Part shown: positions 35,992 through 44,607 of the stretch, in pieces | How the letters are laid out: every line of letters starts with the position of its first letter | Numbering within the stretch: the first letter of the stretch is position 1 | Origin: Sulfurovum sp. | GTDB taxonomy: Bacteria; Campylobacterota; Campylobacteria; Campylobacterales; Sulfurovaceae | Reading direction: 5' to 3' | DNA: 64,000 nucleotides | Assembly: GCA_002733215.1 (NCBI GenBank) | Contig: NVUY01000013.1 | Coordinates: forward strand, 1 to 64,000 | The notes under the pieces: model-generated | Seen by the model: the letters and a program-made list of their open reading frames with translations, nothing else | Databases searched by the model: none | What the model was told of the DNA's origin: nothing | Made by a program: the position numbers and the translations under genes

Positions 35992-36999
35992 TTAGAACAT
36001 TGAAGAGATCGGTAAAAAAGAGATAACACGTTCTATGGTCCAAAATGCCGCTATGGCTCCGATGACATAAGGAACAGTCTGCAAAGCACCCTGAGGCACC
36101 TTGACCGGTAAACGCCGCAAAAGAGCGATGATCACCAAGACCCCTGCTATGAACAGAAGCTGTCCTGTCTCAACACCGACATTGAACATCAGAAGTGCAA
36201 GCGGTACTTCATGCTGAGGGATGCCGATCTCTGCCAAGGCACCTGCAAACCCAAGGCCATGGAAGAGTCCGAAGATAAACGCAACGACCCATGGGTACCT
36301 CTCTGTCAAAGAGAGCTGACCTCTGTATTTATGTATGATCTCGGCGGCAAGGAACATGATACTCAAAGAGATGATCGCTTCCGTGGGTGCGGCAGGAAGA
36401 CTTAAAAGCCCCAAAGTCGTCAATACCAGAGTGATACTGTGCGCCACGGTAAAGGCTGTGATCGCTTTGATAAGCGGCATTATGCCGACCACAAGAAGCA
36501 AAAGGGAAAACACAAAAAGAAGGTGGTCCGTTCCTTCCAGGATGTGAATGGTTCCCATCTCCCAGTACTCTAAAGCCACATCAAGTTTTGAAGCCTTGAG
36601 TGGGATAATGAATTCCGAAGCATCTGCTTTCAAGATCTTTGAAAACACAGAACCGTCATTTAACTCTATACGCAAAAGCACTTGCGACTGGGTCTGGTTC
36701 AAGCCATCCACCGAGATCTTCTCTCCCATGATGGAAGGCTTGACCGTCTTATGCCTCGAAGTCTCTATCAGCGCTCCAGGATCCACTCTTTGCACCACTG
36801 CACCGATGATCTCAAAACTTTCAGGCAGATGCATACTGAGGTCCAAAGACCTGTTGTTCTTTACCGGCACCTTCCAGGTCACATCGTACCAACCCAGTTT
36901 GCTCTCTTTAATGTTCAAAAGAGAAGGGTTAATGGTATCGGCAGACAGAGAGCCTGCAAGCAGCCAAAACAGTAAAAATATAATTCTAAATTTGAACAT
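35992..36999 (-). CDS. HupE/UreJ-family membrane protein
   Basis: A signal peptide, a periplasmic domain of about 130 residues, then six or seven membrane helices with family motifs: HILEGTDHLLFVFSLL, FTVAHSITLVL and FGLFHGLGFAGAL. HupE/UreJ proteins are linked to nickel or cobalt entry, but this larger branch with an N-terminal periplasmic domain is uncharacterised. It overlaps the isomerase gene by one base (TAATG), third in an operon behind DUF3604. Confidence 0.85.
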   Translation of the reverse strand: MFKFRIIFLLFWLLAGSLSADTINPSLLNIKESKLGWYDVTWKVPVKNNRSLDLSMHLPESFEIIGAVVQRVDPGALIETSRHKTVKPSIMGEKISVDGLNQTQSQVLLRIELNDGSVFSKILKADASEFIIPLKASKLDVALEYWEMGTIHILEGTDHLLFVFSLLLLVVGIMPLIKAITAFTVAHSITLVLTTLGLLSLPAAPTEAIISLSIMFLAAEIIHKYRGQLSLTERYPWVVAFIFGLFHGLGFAGALAEIGIPQHEVPLALLMFNVGVETGQLLFIAGVLVIIALLRRLPVKVPQGALQTVPYVIGAIAAFWTIERVISFLPISSMF

Positions 37000-37862
37000 T
37001 ATTTCTTCACATCCAGAACGCTAACATTGCCATCTTCCACCACAATGGTATATTCTGCTTTTAGTGCCGTGTAGAACGCATCATTGAGTTCTTCTCTCTT
37101 GTCAGAGATCCAGTCTTCGAGCACACGTGCTTTGATCTCCTCAAGTGGAGGTACAGGAGGGCTTACGATCTCATTGACAAACACAAGGTGCGTTCCAAAT
37201 CCTGAAAGTACAGGCCCGTGCCATTCACCTACTTTCAATTCCACAAGAGACTGTGCAAATCCTGAACCGAAATTCCTACTGATCTCCCTAGGGGTATTGG
37301 CTTCAAAATAGTTTGCGATCATATAGTCATCGCCCAGACCTTCTATTCTTTGCAGCATCGAACCTTGCTCCACGAGTTTCTCTTTGACTTTATTGGCATC
37401 ATCCAATGTACTCTCTTCGCGCTTATCCGGATCGAAATAGATCTGCGTAAAAGTGTAGGTCACCTCCGGTTTGTATTTGTCCTGATGTTCCTCATAATAC
37501 TTTTTCAGATCTTCTTCTGTAGGAGGTGTATAGAGTACAAGATCTTTGGCAAGGAATTCAACCTTTTGTGCAAGACGACGACGAATAATGCCATCATCTT
37601 TGTCTAGACCCATAGTGACTGCTTCTTTATAAAGTACAGTCTCTTTAATGTATTGCTGGATCAAACCATCCAACTCTTTTTGAGTAGGAAGTCTGTTCCA
37701 ACGTTGCTTCCAGGAATCTTGCATCCATAACACTTTTGAAGCATTGACAACAATACTGCGTTCATTCTCTTCTTCTGCCTGAGGTGAAAAAATAGCATAA
37801 GCAAGATAGATCAAGCCACCTAAAAATAAAAACTGTACCAGGGGTTCACGTAAAAGTTTCAC
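36999..37862 (-). CDS. Membrane-anchored PpiC-type peptidyl-prolyl isomerase
   Basis: A single N-terminal membrane helix (LVQFLFLGGLIYLAYAIF) is followed by a helical chaperone region and a parvulin-like domain (VTYTFTQIYFDP, GDDYMIANYF, LKVGEWHGPVLSGFGTHLVFV). It should fold exported proteins in the periplasm, perhaps the DUF3604 proteins. GTG 37862 is chosen because GAAGGAA precedes it and the anchor follows at once. A TTG at 37904 is the alternative. Confidence 0.82.
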   Translation of the reverse strand: MKLLREPLVQFLFLGGLIYLAYAIFSPQAEEENERSIVVNASKVLWMQDSWKQRWNRLPTQKELDGLIQQYIKETVLYKEAVTMGLDKDDGIIRRRLAQKVEFLAKDLVLYTPPTEEDLKKYYEEHQDKYKPEVTYTFTQIYFDPDKREESTLDDANKVKEKLVEQGSMLQRIEGLGDDYMIANYFEANTPREISRNFGSGFAQSLVELKVGEWHGPVLSGFGTHLVFVNEIVSPPVPPLEEIKARVLEDWISDKREELNDAFYTALKAEYTIVVEDGNVSVLDVKK

Positions 37863-37975
37863 TGAAAATATTCCTTCATTTGGGGAGAATTTACACAAGT
37901 CCAAGGAGGACTTATTTTAAGCTATAATCATAAATCATAGCATAGAAAAGCATACAAGGGTGCGTAATGTTTTTC

Positions 37976-39883
37976 TTAATCCAGAAATTGCTGTAAACCT
38001 GGATAGAACTCAAGTTTTTTCACCAATTTCTTTTCCGGTGTGTACCAGATCGGTGATGACCAGGCACGTTCCTGAAGGGTTGCAGGCACAGATTTGGGTG
38101 GTTCAACCCCTAACTTTGCCGCATCATACGTTGTCCAGCGTGGTGTCGGGATCTCGATCACACGTGCATAATACACCGCATGCTGGCTCTCTTTAAAGTC
38201 CGGATCCGTCCATACTGCTGAAAGTTGCGTATCCCCGATACTGTTCTCATACTTTGCTGTTTTAATATCGACTGTATTGCCTACAGCCGGTACTTTACCT
38301 GTTTCCGCATCGACCTTGCGACCGTCAGACCAGGCAACATCATACACTGTCTCACGAGGATAACCATTTAGATACCAGCCTTTAATGATCTGGATACGAT
38401 CAAGATTTGCACTATTGGGATCTTTCAGTGCCCAGACTGCAAAAGTAGGTGCTTTTGAAGCTTTTCCATTTGAAGGTTTTTTGGGCAGATCACCACCCAT
38501 AGGTACACCGTTGGCATAGGCTTTCTTGACAAATTCTTTGTCTTTTACAAGATCTGACGGATAATCCCATCCTCCAAAGAAACGAAGTCGGATCAAAGTA
38601 CCGGAAGTACCGTAAGTCTCTTTACGTTTGATCCCGTCAAAGATCTCTGTACGGGTATTTTCCGGTGCCCAGACAGCTGTAGCTCCAGAAGAAGACCATT
38701 TTAAGCCCGGTTCACCTGAAACCATCATCTTATTGTTAAGGCGAAGTTTTGCTGTATCATCCAGTTGACCGCTGCTGCCGGTATAGTTGAACTCTTCATT
38801 GACAGAAAAAGCAGTATGTGCATCTGCACCTGCGACAAACCCAAGTTTCCAAGGGTTGGCACCGATCATTTCCTGAAAGCCGACACCATCAGTCAAGGCT
38901 CTTCGTACATAAGAGTGATCGATCTTTCCGACGATCATCCCCGAAGTTCCGATAAGATGTTTGTACATCGTTTCAAATCCGGCAAATTCATCGTTTGGCG
39001 ACAGTGCCGGATGGGTCTCAGAGGTTCCCTTTGTCTGGGTGATCTCAACAGCTACAGAATTACGCTGGCTGCGCTCTGCATACTTTTTGTCGATAATCGT
39101 ACCATAAGTGTTACGCGGGGAGAACATAAGACTGTTGGAGAGGTTGGAATTATGCGGTATGGAGAAGTTTTCATGCCCCATGGCACGCTGCACTTCCTGG
39201 TAGGTCCACAGATCTTCGCGCTTAACAGAATCAAGAGCAGAGAAGATCATGTCAGGTCCTTTGTCATCTCTGAAAAATACATTATGATGAAGGTTCTGAA
39301 AATACGGGACCGAGGTCCACTCAAATGCGATCAGCGTAGTAAATTTACCCGGGTCATTATGCTTGTTACTTATTGCTTTTTGATCTTCCCAGACCGAAGA
39401 CATGACCTTCCGATCCATCAGGTAAGAGATCGGCTTTCCTGCAGCAACCGAAGCGATGATCTCAGCAAACGCTTCTTCTGACTCTGCACTGTTACCGGAC
39501 ATCATCTTCTTCCCGATAGGTGTTTGGGACAATGGATTATTCTTATCCAGCATCAAAGGCATCATCCCGAAAAATACAGCATGGTCAGTCACAGCACACC
39601 AGTCATAAGGAGTGACCCTCTGCACCTTCTTACCGCTGGTATTTTTCAAAACCGCCTCACCCTTACAATAACGGTATGCATCATCCGGAGTGTTACGGGT
39701 ACCGAAAGCAAAAGCATCTGCCGACCTCTCCGTATGCAGATGCTGCTCACCAAAGTAAACATTGTTCAGTGGATTTTTAGCACCGGCACTTCGTCCCGGC
39801 TCCCCGATAGAATCTGCATTAAGTACAGCAGTACTTAAAAGCAGAGATACAAGAACTGTCGATAGTTTGATTGTATTATTCAT
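37976..39883 (-). CDS. DUF3604 protein 1, exported, with PHP-like metal motifs
   Basis: A 635-residue exported protein (signal peptide about 1-23). It opens NVYFGEQHLHTERSADAF and contains TPDDAYRYCKGE, both hallmarks of DUF3604. The motifs FGEQHLHT (His48, His50), AVTDH (100-101), IPHN and GADAHTAFS follow the order of PHP-superfamily metal ligands, so a metal-dependent hydrolase is likely. Activity of the family is not established to my knowledge. It heads an operon with PpiC and HupE-like genes. Promoter and regulon box are at 39917-39964. AGGAG lies just before the start. Confidence 0.88.
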   Translation of the reverse strand: MNNTIKLSTVLVSLLLSTAVLNADSIGEPGRSAGAKNPLNNVYFGEQHLHTERSADAFAFGTRNTPDDAYRYCKGEAVLKNTSGKKVQRVTPYDWCAVTDHAVFFGMMPLMLDKNNPLSQTPIGKKMMSGNSAESEEAFAEIIASVAAGKPISYLMDRKVMSSVWEDQKAISNKHNDPGKFTTLIAFEWTSVPYFQNLHHNVFFRDDKGPDMIFSALDSVKREDLWTYQEVQRAMGHENFSIPHNSNLSNSLMFSPRNTYGTIIDKKYAERSQRNSVAVEITQTKGTSETHPALSPNDEFAGFETMYKHLIGTSGMIVGKIDHSYVRRALTDGVGFQEMIGANPWKLGFVAGADAHTAFSVNEEFNYTGSSGQLDDTAKLRLNNKMMVSGEPGLKWSSSGATAVWAPENTRTEIFDGIKRKETYGTSGTLIRLRFFGGWDYPSDLVKDKEFVKKAYANGVPMGGDLPKKPSNGKASKAPTFAVWALKDPNSANLDRIQIIKGWYLNGYPRETVYDVAWSDGRKVDAETGKVPAVGNTVDIKTAKYENSIGDTQLSAVWTDPDFKESQHAVYYARVIEIPTPRWTTYDAAKLGVEPPKSVPATLQERAWSSPIWYTPEKKLVKKLEFYPGLQQFLD

Positions 39884-39916
39884 AATTATTCTCCTTTTAC
39901 TTTACTTGAATATTTA

Positions 39917-39964
39917 ATTATAGCAGAGAAAATAAGAAATGATTATCCGAAAAATACGAATTTT
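39917..39964 (-). promoter_or_regulatory. Regulon box plus -10 ahead of DUF3604-1
   Basis: The box (39942-39964; plus strand ATTATCCGAAAAATACGAA then TTTT) is followed on the minus strand by exactly 19 bases and TATAAT (39922-39917). The box overlaps where a -35 would be, as for an AraC-type activator. Confidence 0.7.
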
Positions 39965-40051
39965 AGAAATAGAAGAATAATTTGTATGTGGGGGGGTCAT
40001 GGTTTTATGTAGGGTACGTAAGTACGCACCCTTGTATAGTAGACAGCTTGC

Positions 40052-41683
40052 TTATTTACCTCCGCTCTTTAACTTATTGATAGCTTTAATGGCATTACTC
40101 ATGGTGTAACTCGCGGCTGGGTGACGCGGTGGGTACTCCTTGAACGTGGCCAGGAATTTTCCGGCAATCTCAATGGCCGGGTAGAGATAGAATGTCTTAT
40201 GCATCTGATAACTCCACCAAACATTGGAAGTGATAGAGCCTTGCTCGTAAGGATCCGTTCTTAAATTATATATAACCGGTATTCGAAGGTTTGAAAATTC
40301 CTTCACCCATACATCGTAGGTACCCGGTGCGCTTTGTTCCATAAATTGGAACTTGATGTGTCCTGCGCGCATCGCCAGTAGATCGCCACCATCCGAAAAG
40401 TAGAAAAATTCTTTACGTGGACCCTTCTTTTCCTTTCCTGTAAGATAAGGCAGGAAGTTGTAACCATCAAGGTGCACATTATAAGTCATGTCGCCTGCTT
40501 TATGCCCCTTTAGAAGCTGCTGTTTAATATCAGGGTTCCCCGCAGCAGCGAGTAACGTCGGCATCCAGTCAAGGTTCGACATCATGTCGTTCGACACCTG
40601 TCCAGGTTTAATATGCCCTGGCCAACGCACCATGGTAGGGGAACGGAAAGCACCTTCCCAACCCGTATCCTTCTCACTTCGAAATGGTGACGTTCCGGCA
40701 TCCGGCCAGGCATTTTTATGAGGACCATTGTCCGTACCGTAGATAACAATGGTATTATCGGTAATACCCAGTTCATCGATCTTATCAAGAACCTGACCGA
40801 CATTTTTGTCATGGTCTATCATCGTGTCAGCATAGTTACTCATAAGTGGTCCTGACTGACCAACACTTTCAGGTTTGGTTTGCGTCCATAAGTGCATGTG
40901 TGTGAAGTTAAGCCATAAAAAGAAAGGCTTGTCCGCCTTCACCTGTCGCGCCATATAATCATTTGCACGCTCTGCAAGTTCGTCATCGATGGTCTGCATA
41001 TGTTTTGGTGTCAGCGGACCAGTATCTTTACAAACCTGCTTGCCAACTTTTCCGAAGCGCGGATCAACTGTTGGGTCACTCTCTTCGCTCGACTTACAAT
41101 CCATAAGTCCGCGTGGCCCATATTTGGCAAAGAATGCAGGATCTTTCGGGTAGTCCGGCTCATAAGGCTCGTACAATGCATTCAGGTGATACAAAATACC
41201 GTAGAACTCATCAAAACCATGTACAGTAGGTAGGTATTCGTTACGATCCCCCAGGTGATTTTTACCGAATTGTGCAGTCGCGTAGCCCAATGGCTTGAGC
41301 AATTCAGCGATCGTCGGATCTTTCGCATCTATACCCTGGTGGGAACCTGGCAAGCCTACTTTGCTATTTCCGGTACGAAAAACAGCCTGTCCCTGGATGA
41401 ATGCGGCACGTCCCGCGGTACAACTATTTTCAGTGTAATAATCAGTAAAAAATATGCCATCGTCAGCGATACTGTCGATGTTTGGCGTACGGTAACCCAT
41501 CATCCCATGGGTGTATTTACTGATGTTACTGCGACCTGTGTCGTCACCCCATATAACCACAATATTGGGTTGCTTTGCTGCATACGCTGCACTGCCGGCC
41601 AAACATAGTCCACACAATGCTAGTACAAGCAGTGACAGAACCCTATTCCCAACACTCCGTTTGTTTATTTCATTCTTCATCAT
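40052..41683 (-). CDS. Exported arylsulfatase (Cys-type)
   Basis: A type I sulfatase of 543 residues with a signal peptide (cut near Ala35). Asp47-Asp48 in WGDDTG bind metal. The sulfatase signature Cys88-T-A-G-Arg92 is the site where Cys is oxidised to formylglycine. Further family blocks are FGKNHLGD, DNTIVIYGTDNGPH and the late C-terminal region. It hydrolyses sulfate esters in the periplasm; the maturase is not in the window. Its base composition looks richer in G+C than neighbouring core genes, hinting at transfer. Regulon box and -10 at 41736-41784. Confidence 0.93.
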   Translation of the reverse strand: MMKNEINKRSVGNRVLSLLVLALCGLCLAGSAAYAAKQPNIVVIWGDDTGRSNISKYTHGMMGYRTPNIDSIADDGIFFTDYYTENSCTAGRAAFIQGQAVFRTGNSKVGLPGSHQGIDAKDPTIAELLKPLGYATAQFGKNHLGDRNEYLPTVHGFDEFYGILYHLNALYEPYEPDYPKDPAFFAKYGPRGLMDCKSSEESDPTVDPRFGKVGKQVCKDTGPLTPKHMQTIDDELAERANDYMARQVKADKPFFLWLNFTHMHLWTQTKPESVGQSGPLMSNYADTMIDHDKNVGQVLDKIDELGITDNTIVIYGTDNGPHKNAWPDAGTSPFRSEKDTGWEGAFRSPTMVRWPGHIKPGQVSNDMMSNLDWMPTLLAAAGNPDIKQQLLKGHKAGDMTYNVHLDGYNFLPYLTGKEKKGPRKEFFYFSDGGDLLAMRAGHIKFQFMEQSAPGTYDVWVKEFSNLRIPVIYNLRTDPYEQGSITSNVWWSYQMHKTFYLYPAIEIAGKFLATFKEYPPRHPAASYTMSNAIKAINKLKSGGK

Positions 41684-41735
41684 TTTTCTCCTATTTTTTA
41701 CTTACACATCTAATAACACTATTTGTGAGTACTTA

Positions 41736-41784
41736 ATTGTATCAGAAAAAATAAGAAATTATTATCCGAAAAATCCGAATTTTT
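41736..41784 (-). promoter_or_regulatory. Regulon box plus -10 ahead of the arylsulfatase
   Basis: The box starts at 41761 (ATTATCCGAAAAATCCGAAT, plus strand), 19 bases from TACAAT (41741-41736, minus strand). It is the best match to the consensus, with a direct repeat of TCCGAA at 9-base period. Confidence 0.72.
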
Positions 41785-41890
41785 CATTTTCCCAAACTTT
41801 ACTTGTCTATACATTAATTCTTGTCTATTTTTTATGTTACAATAAAAAGTATCATCAAAGATACAAAATAAAGTCACCAAGGAATAGTAA

Positions 41891-42265
41891 ATGGAATTTT
41901 TAAATGTTATAGGATCGATCTTCATGTTCTTTCTTTTTGTTGCCTGGATCTGGGTTGTTATCAGTGTTATCACAGATATCTTTCGCAGTGATGATCTGGA
42001 CGGATGGGGGAAAGGACTGTGGATGATGTTTGTCATAATTACGCCTTGGTTAGGTGTATTACTCTACCTGATCTTCAGAGGTGAAGGAATGCAGAAACGC
42101 AGTATGCAAGCTATGACAGATGCCGCCGAAGCACAACAGGCATATATACAAAATATTGCCGGCATATCAACTGCGGATGAACTATCCAAATTAGCTGAGC
42201 TAAAAGAAAAAGGTGTGATCACCGAAAGTGAATTTGAAGCCCAAAAAGCCAAACTGCTTAAGTAA
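41891..42265 (+). CDS. PLDc_N / SHOCT domain membrane protein
   Basis: Two N-terminal membrane helices (FMFFLFVAWIWVVISVITDIF and LWMMFVIITPWLGVLLYLIF) form the PLDc_N domain. The C-terminal 35 residues (ELSKLAELKEKGVITESEFEAQKAKLL) are a classic SHOCT motif. Such proteins are small membrane proteins of unknown role. CAAGGAA precedes the start. It is divergent from the arylsulfatase. Confidence 0.88.
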   Translation: MEFLNVIGSIFMFFLFVAWIWVVISVITDIFRSDDLDGWGKGLWMMFVIITPWLGVLLYLIFRGEGMQKRSMQAMTDAAEAQQAYIQNIAGISTADELSKLAELKEKGVITESEFEAQKAKLLK

Positions 42266-42290
42266 AAAAACTGACACTAAAAAGTGTCAG
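42264..42290 (-). terminator. Rho-independent terminator of the AbiE-like operon
   Basis: On the minus strand the hairpin CTGACACT/AGTGTCAG (42290-42271, 4-base loop) is followed by T7 (42270-42264). It lies 38 bases beyond the stop of the AbiEii-like gene. Confidence 0.8.
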
Positions 42291-42327
42291 GCAAATACAT
42301 TCCCCCTTCTCACAACAGATCAGTGAG

Positions 42328-43107
42328 CTACCTTTTTTTATTACGTTTCACAGAAGATGTAACTTCTTTTTGTTTGTCTTTAAGCTTTTCTTTCTGTTTA
42401 GCATCATACTGATCTAAAAGCATCTCTTTACACTTATCAAAGCGCTGATCTTGAGTAAGCTTAACAAAGGTTTTATGGTGCTCATGTCTAGGCAAGAAGT
42501 CTAAAGAGGTATCTCCAACATCATCTTTTTTAGGATCAAAGCTCTGTATGTATTCTTGTAGCGTTTTATCTCCCGCCTGTTTAAAAGAATAGATACGCTC
42601 CAGCTCTTCTATCGTTATCAGCTTACGTTCTAAGATAATTGCCATATCGAAGAGATCTCTTGATTTTTGTCTGTCAAATAATGCAATAGCCTTTAGCGTA
42701 ATGATACTATCCAACGACAATATGTTTAATTTACTCCCCTCTGTGTATGAAGTAGATTCTGCATTGATCAAAACACTTTGTCTAAGTTCATCCTCAAAGT
42801 GAACAAACTCTAACTTAATTCCATCCAGCATAAACTTCATATAGAAGTTATCTAAATTTTTACCTGTATTTATTTTAAATACAGAAGCCCTTTTCATATC
42901 TGGTATATATCTGGCTCCCAGAGGAAATGCAAATGCCTTTATTGCAGGAATTGACAAAAGTTCTGTACTGACGATATCCACATCATAAGAGATCCTGTGA
43001 TCCAAGTAGGTACTTAATGCAGTTCCACCAATAAAGTACAAAGGGTGCTTATCAAAGATACTATTATGCTCTATCTTGGATAGTAAGTCTTTAATCTCAT
43101 TTGTCAT
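42328..43107 (-). CDS. AbiEii/AbiGii-family nucleotidyltransferase toxin
   Basis: The nucleotidyltransferase motif YFIGGTALSTYLDHRISYDVDIVS contains GG-T and the D-x-D pair of the family (DUF1814). Further family blocks are RDLFDMAIILE and a Lys-rich C-terminus. AbiEii toxins modify tRNA and act in phage defence with AbiEi. It overlaps the upstream AbiEi-like gene by four bases (ATGA). Confidence 0.88.
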   Translation of the reverse strand: MTNEIKDLLSKIEHNSIFDKHPLYFIGGTALSTYLDHRISYDVDIVSTELLSIPAIKAFAFPLGARYIPDMKRASVFKINTGKNLDNFYMKFMLDGIKLEFVHFEDELRQSVLINAESTSYTEGSKLNILSLDSIITLKAIALFDRQKSRDLFDMAIILERKLITIEELERIYSFKQAGDKTLQEYIQSFDPKKDDVGDTSLDFLPRHEHHKTFVKLTQDQRFDKCKEMLLDQYDAKQKEKLKDKQKEVTSSVKRNKKR

Positions 43108-43592
43108 TTATCCATTCTCCATATTTCAAATTGCATAAGTATTTCTCTGATCTTCTGATAGTTTGGATCTCTTCGATCACCATAGAGTTTTAAACTCTCT
43201 TCAATTAATCTGCTATATCCAAAGAGAGAATATAATCCCATGAGATCATCCCGGGTATAGTTCTGGAGATATCCTTTTAGCAATGTATCTGTTTGGATCT
43301 TAAATCCATCTCTTACATTCCAGAAGAGATCATTGCTAAAAAGCTTTTTATTGAGAGTTAGCTCTTTCATGGATCGTTTAACTGCAACCATTTGCTTCGG
43401 CTTGTAAAAACGTCCGCGTTCTGTTTTAACGATTACACCTCTATCTGCCAGTCTGGAGATATATACACGGAGTTTATCACTTGATGCACCAAAGACTTGA
43501 TAAGGGCAGATAGTATCAGATTTTAGACTTTTAGTTTTTCTTAAGATTTGTTCAAAGTCCGATGATAGCGATGTATTATTGTCATTTTTCAT
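43104..43592 (-). CDS. AbiEi-like antitoxin
   Basis: An N-terminal winged helix (SDKLRVYISRLADRGVIVKTERGRFY) is followed by a C-terminal helical segment. This is a short AbiEi-like antitoxin or repressor that silences the downstream nucleotidyltransferase toxin. Length 162 is shorter than streptococcal AbiEi. The two genes form an operon with an ATGA overlap. Confidence 0.8.
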   Translation of the reverse strand: MKNDNNTSLSSDFEQILRKTKSLKSDTICPYQVFGASSDKLRVYISRLADRGVIVKTERGRFYKPKQMVAVKRSMKELTLNKKLFSNDLFWNVRDGFKIQTDTLLKGYLQNYTRDDLMGLYSLFGYSRLIEESLKLYGDRRDPNYQKIREILMQFEIWRMDK

Positions 43593-43731
43593 AATTAATT
43601 GTATCTTAATTGTTTCATTATGTCAAATATTGCAAGTTAACATCAGGAAACAGTTGGAGTATGCATTCCACCCTCAGGAGAGACTGTGAAGAAAATGTTT
43701 TGCTTCATCTATATAAGCTCTATTTACGGGA

Positions 43732-44130
43732 CTACATATACAGATCAACGAAAGCTTGGCTGTTCACAACTTTCATGTCACCCTTGTAAAATTTTTTATC
43801 ATTTGTAACTATCACATCACAAGTACTGACCTTAGCACAAAGATATTGGATATTATCTTCCAGATCGCTGTTGTCAAGATTTAATGCCAAAGCAAACAGT
43901 TCATTGTCGGCACCGATCACAGAAAAAGTTTTATTGATGATCTTCAAAAATGCTTTGATCTCTTTTGACTGTTTGGAGGCAATATAGTCAATATTGAGTA
44001 AGGTAATATCTGCTATAAAACCTCTAAAAATACCTTGATCACAAGCATTTAAGATCATCAAATCCTCTTGCATCCCCTCTCTTTTGAAGACCAGATCAAG
44101 AAAGATATTCGTATCTATAAATATTTTCAA
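43732..44130 (-). CDS. PIN-domain toxin (VapC-like)
   Basis: Starts MKIFIDTNIFLDLVF, the PIN acidic first strand with Asp6, then an LLNIDYIAS helix and VIVTNDKKFYKG with the second and third acidic positions. It should be a site-specific RNase. It overlaps the upstream Phd-like antitoxin gene by four bases. Confidence 0.85.
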   Translation of the reverse strand: MKIFIDTNIFLDLVFKREGMQEDLMILNACDQGIFRGFIADITLLNIDYIASKQSKEIKAFLKIINKTFSVIGADNELFALALNLDNSDLEDNIQYLCAKVSTCDVIVTNDKKFYKGDMKVVNSQAFVDLYM

Positions 44131-44381
44131 TCGACTATCTTATTATACTTTTCATCATCCGTTTTAAAGTCACTTTCCAATAACCCGGCAAATTGATCAA
44201 ATATACCATTATCCGTATTGTCCTCTACTAACATTTTCTTTATCTTTATAAGAAGCATATACTCTTCATATGGCATAATGACAGCTTTTTTAATATGAGA
44301 CTTTTTATCAACGATAACGACCGTTTTAGTCAATAATTTTGTAAATTGAGTTTGTGCTTGCGATATTCCCAACTCTAGCAT
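44127..44381 (-). CDS. Phd/YefM-like antitoxin
   Basis: An 84-residue protein with GISQAQTQFTKLLTKTVVIVD and KKAVIMPYEEYMLL, the pattern of the Phd/YefM fold, and an acidic C-terminus that would wrap the toxin. It is followed by the PIN toxin gene with an ATGA-type overlap, so it is a VapBC-like pair. Confidence 0.8.
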   Translation of the reverse strand: MLELGISQAQTQFTKLLTKTVVIVDKKSHIKKAVIMPYEEYMLLIKIKKMLVEDNTDNGIFDQFAGLLESDFKTDDEKYNKIVD

Positions 44382-44547
44382 ACATACTCCTTACTCTTTA
44401 TATGTACATATATTAACATTGATATACTTATACTTATATTTATCTTGTTTACAAAATACTTAAGAGGATCTCTAATGACAAAAATTTACGTAGCTTTGCC
44501 CCTGTCAAACGTTAAATCCCAATATTAGTTAAAAAAGAAAATATGGA

Positions 44548-44600
44548 AGTATGCATTCCCACCGGGGACGATGGGAATGAGAAAATGATGGGAACGAGGA
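44548..44600. repeat. REP-like repeat remnant
   Basis: GTATGCATTCCCACC... followed by GATGGGAATGAG and GATGGGAACGAG. These are related to the GTTCCCA palindromes at 26 kb. The GTATGCATTCC start is also present alone at 43659-43669. Confidence 0.5.
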
Positions 44601-44607
44601 TAGTTCT

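Noticed and set aside
38765-39481. A 238-codon plus-strand frame opposite DUF3604-1
   Set aside because: Antisense to a gene with a signal peptide and conserved motifs; no ribosome binding site or domain.
44487-44528. Short frame after AAGAGGATCTCTA near 44475
   Set aside because: Fewer than 20 codons, no domain, ends at once; probably chance or a remnant.
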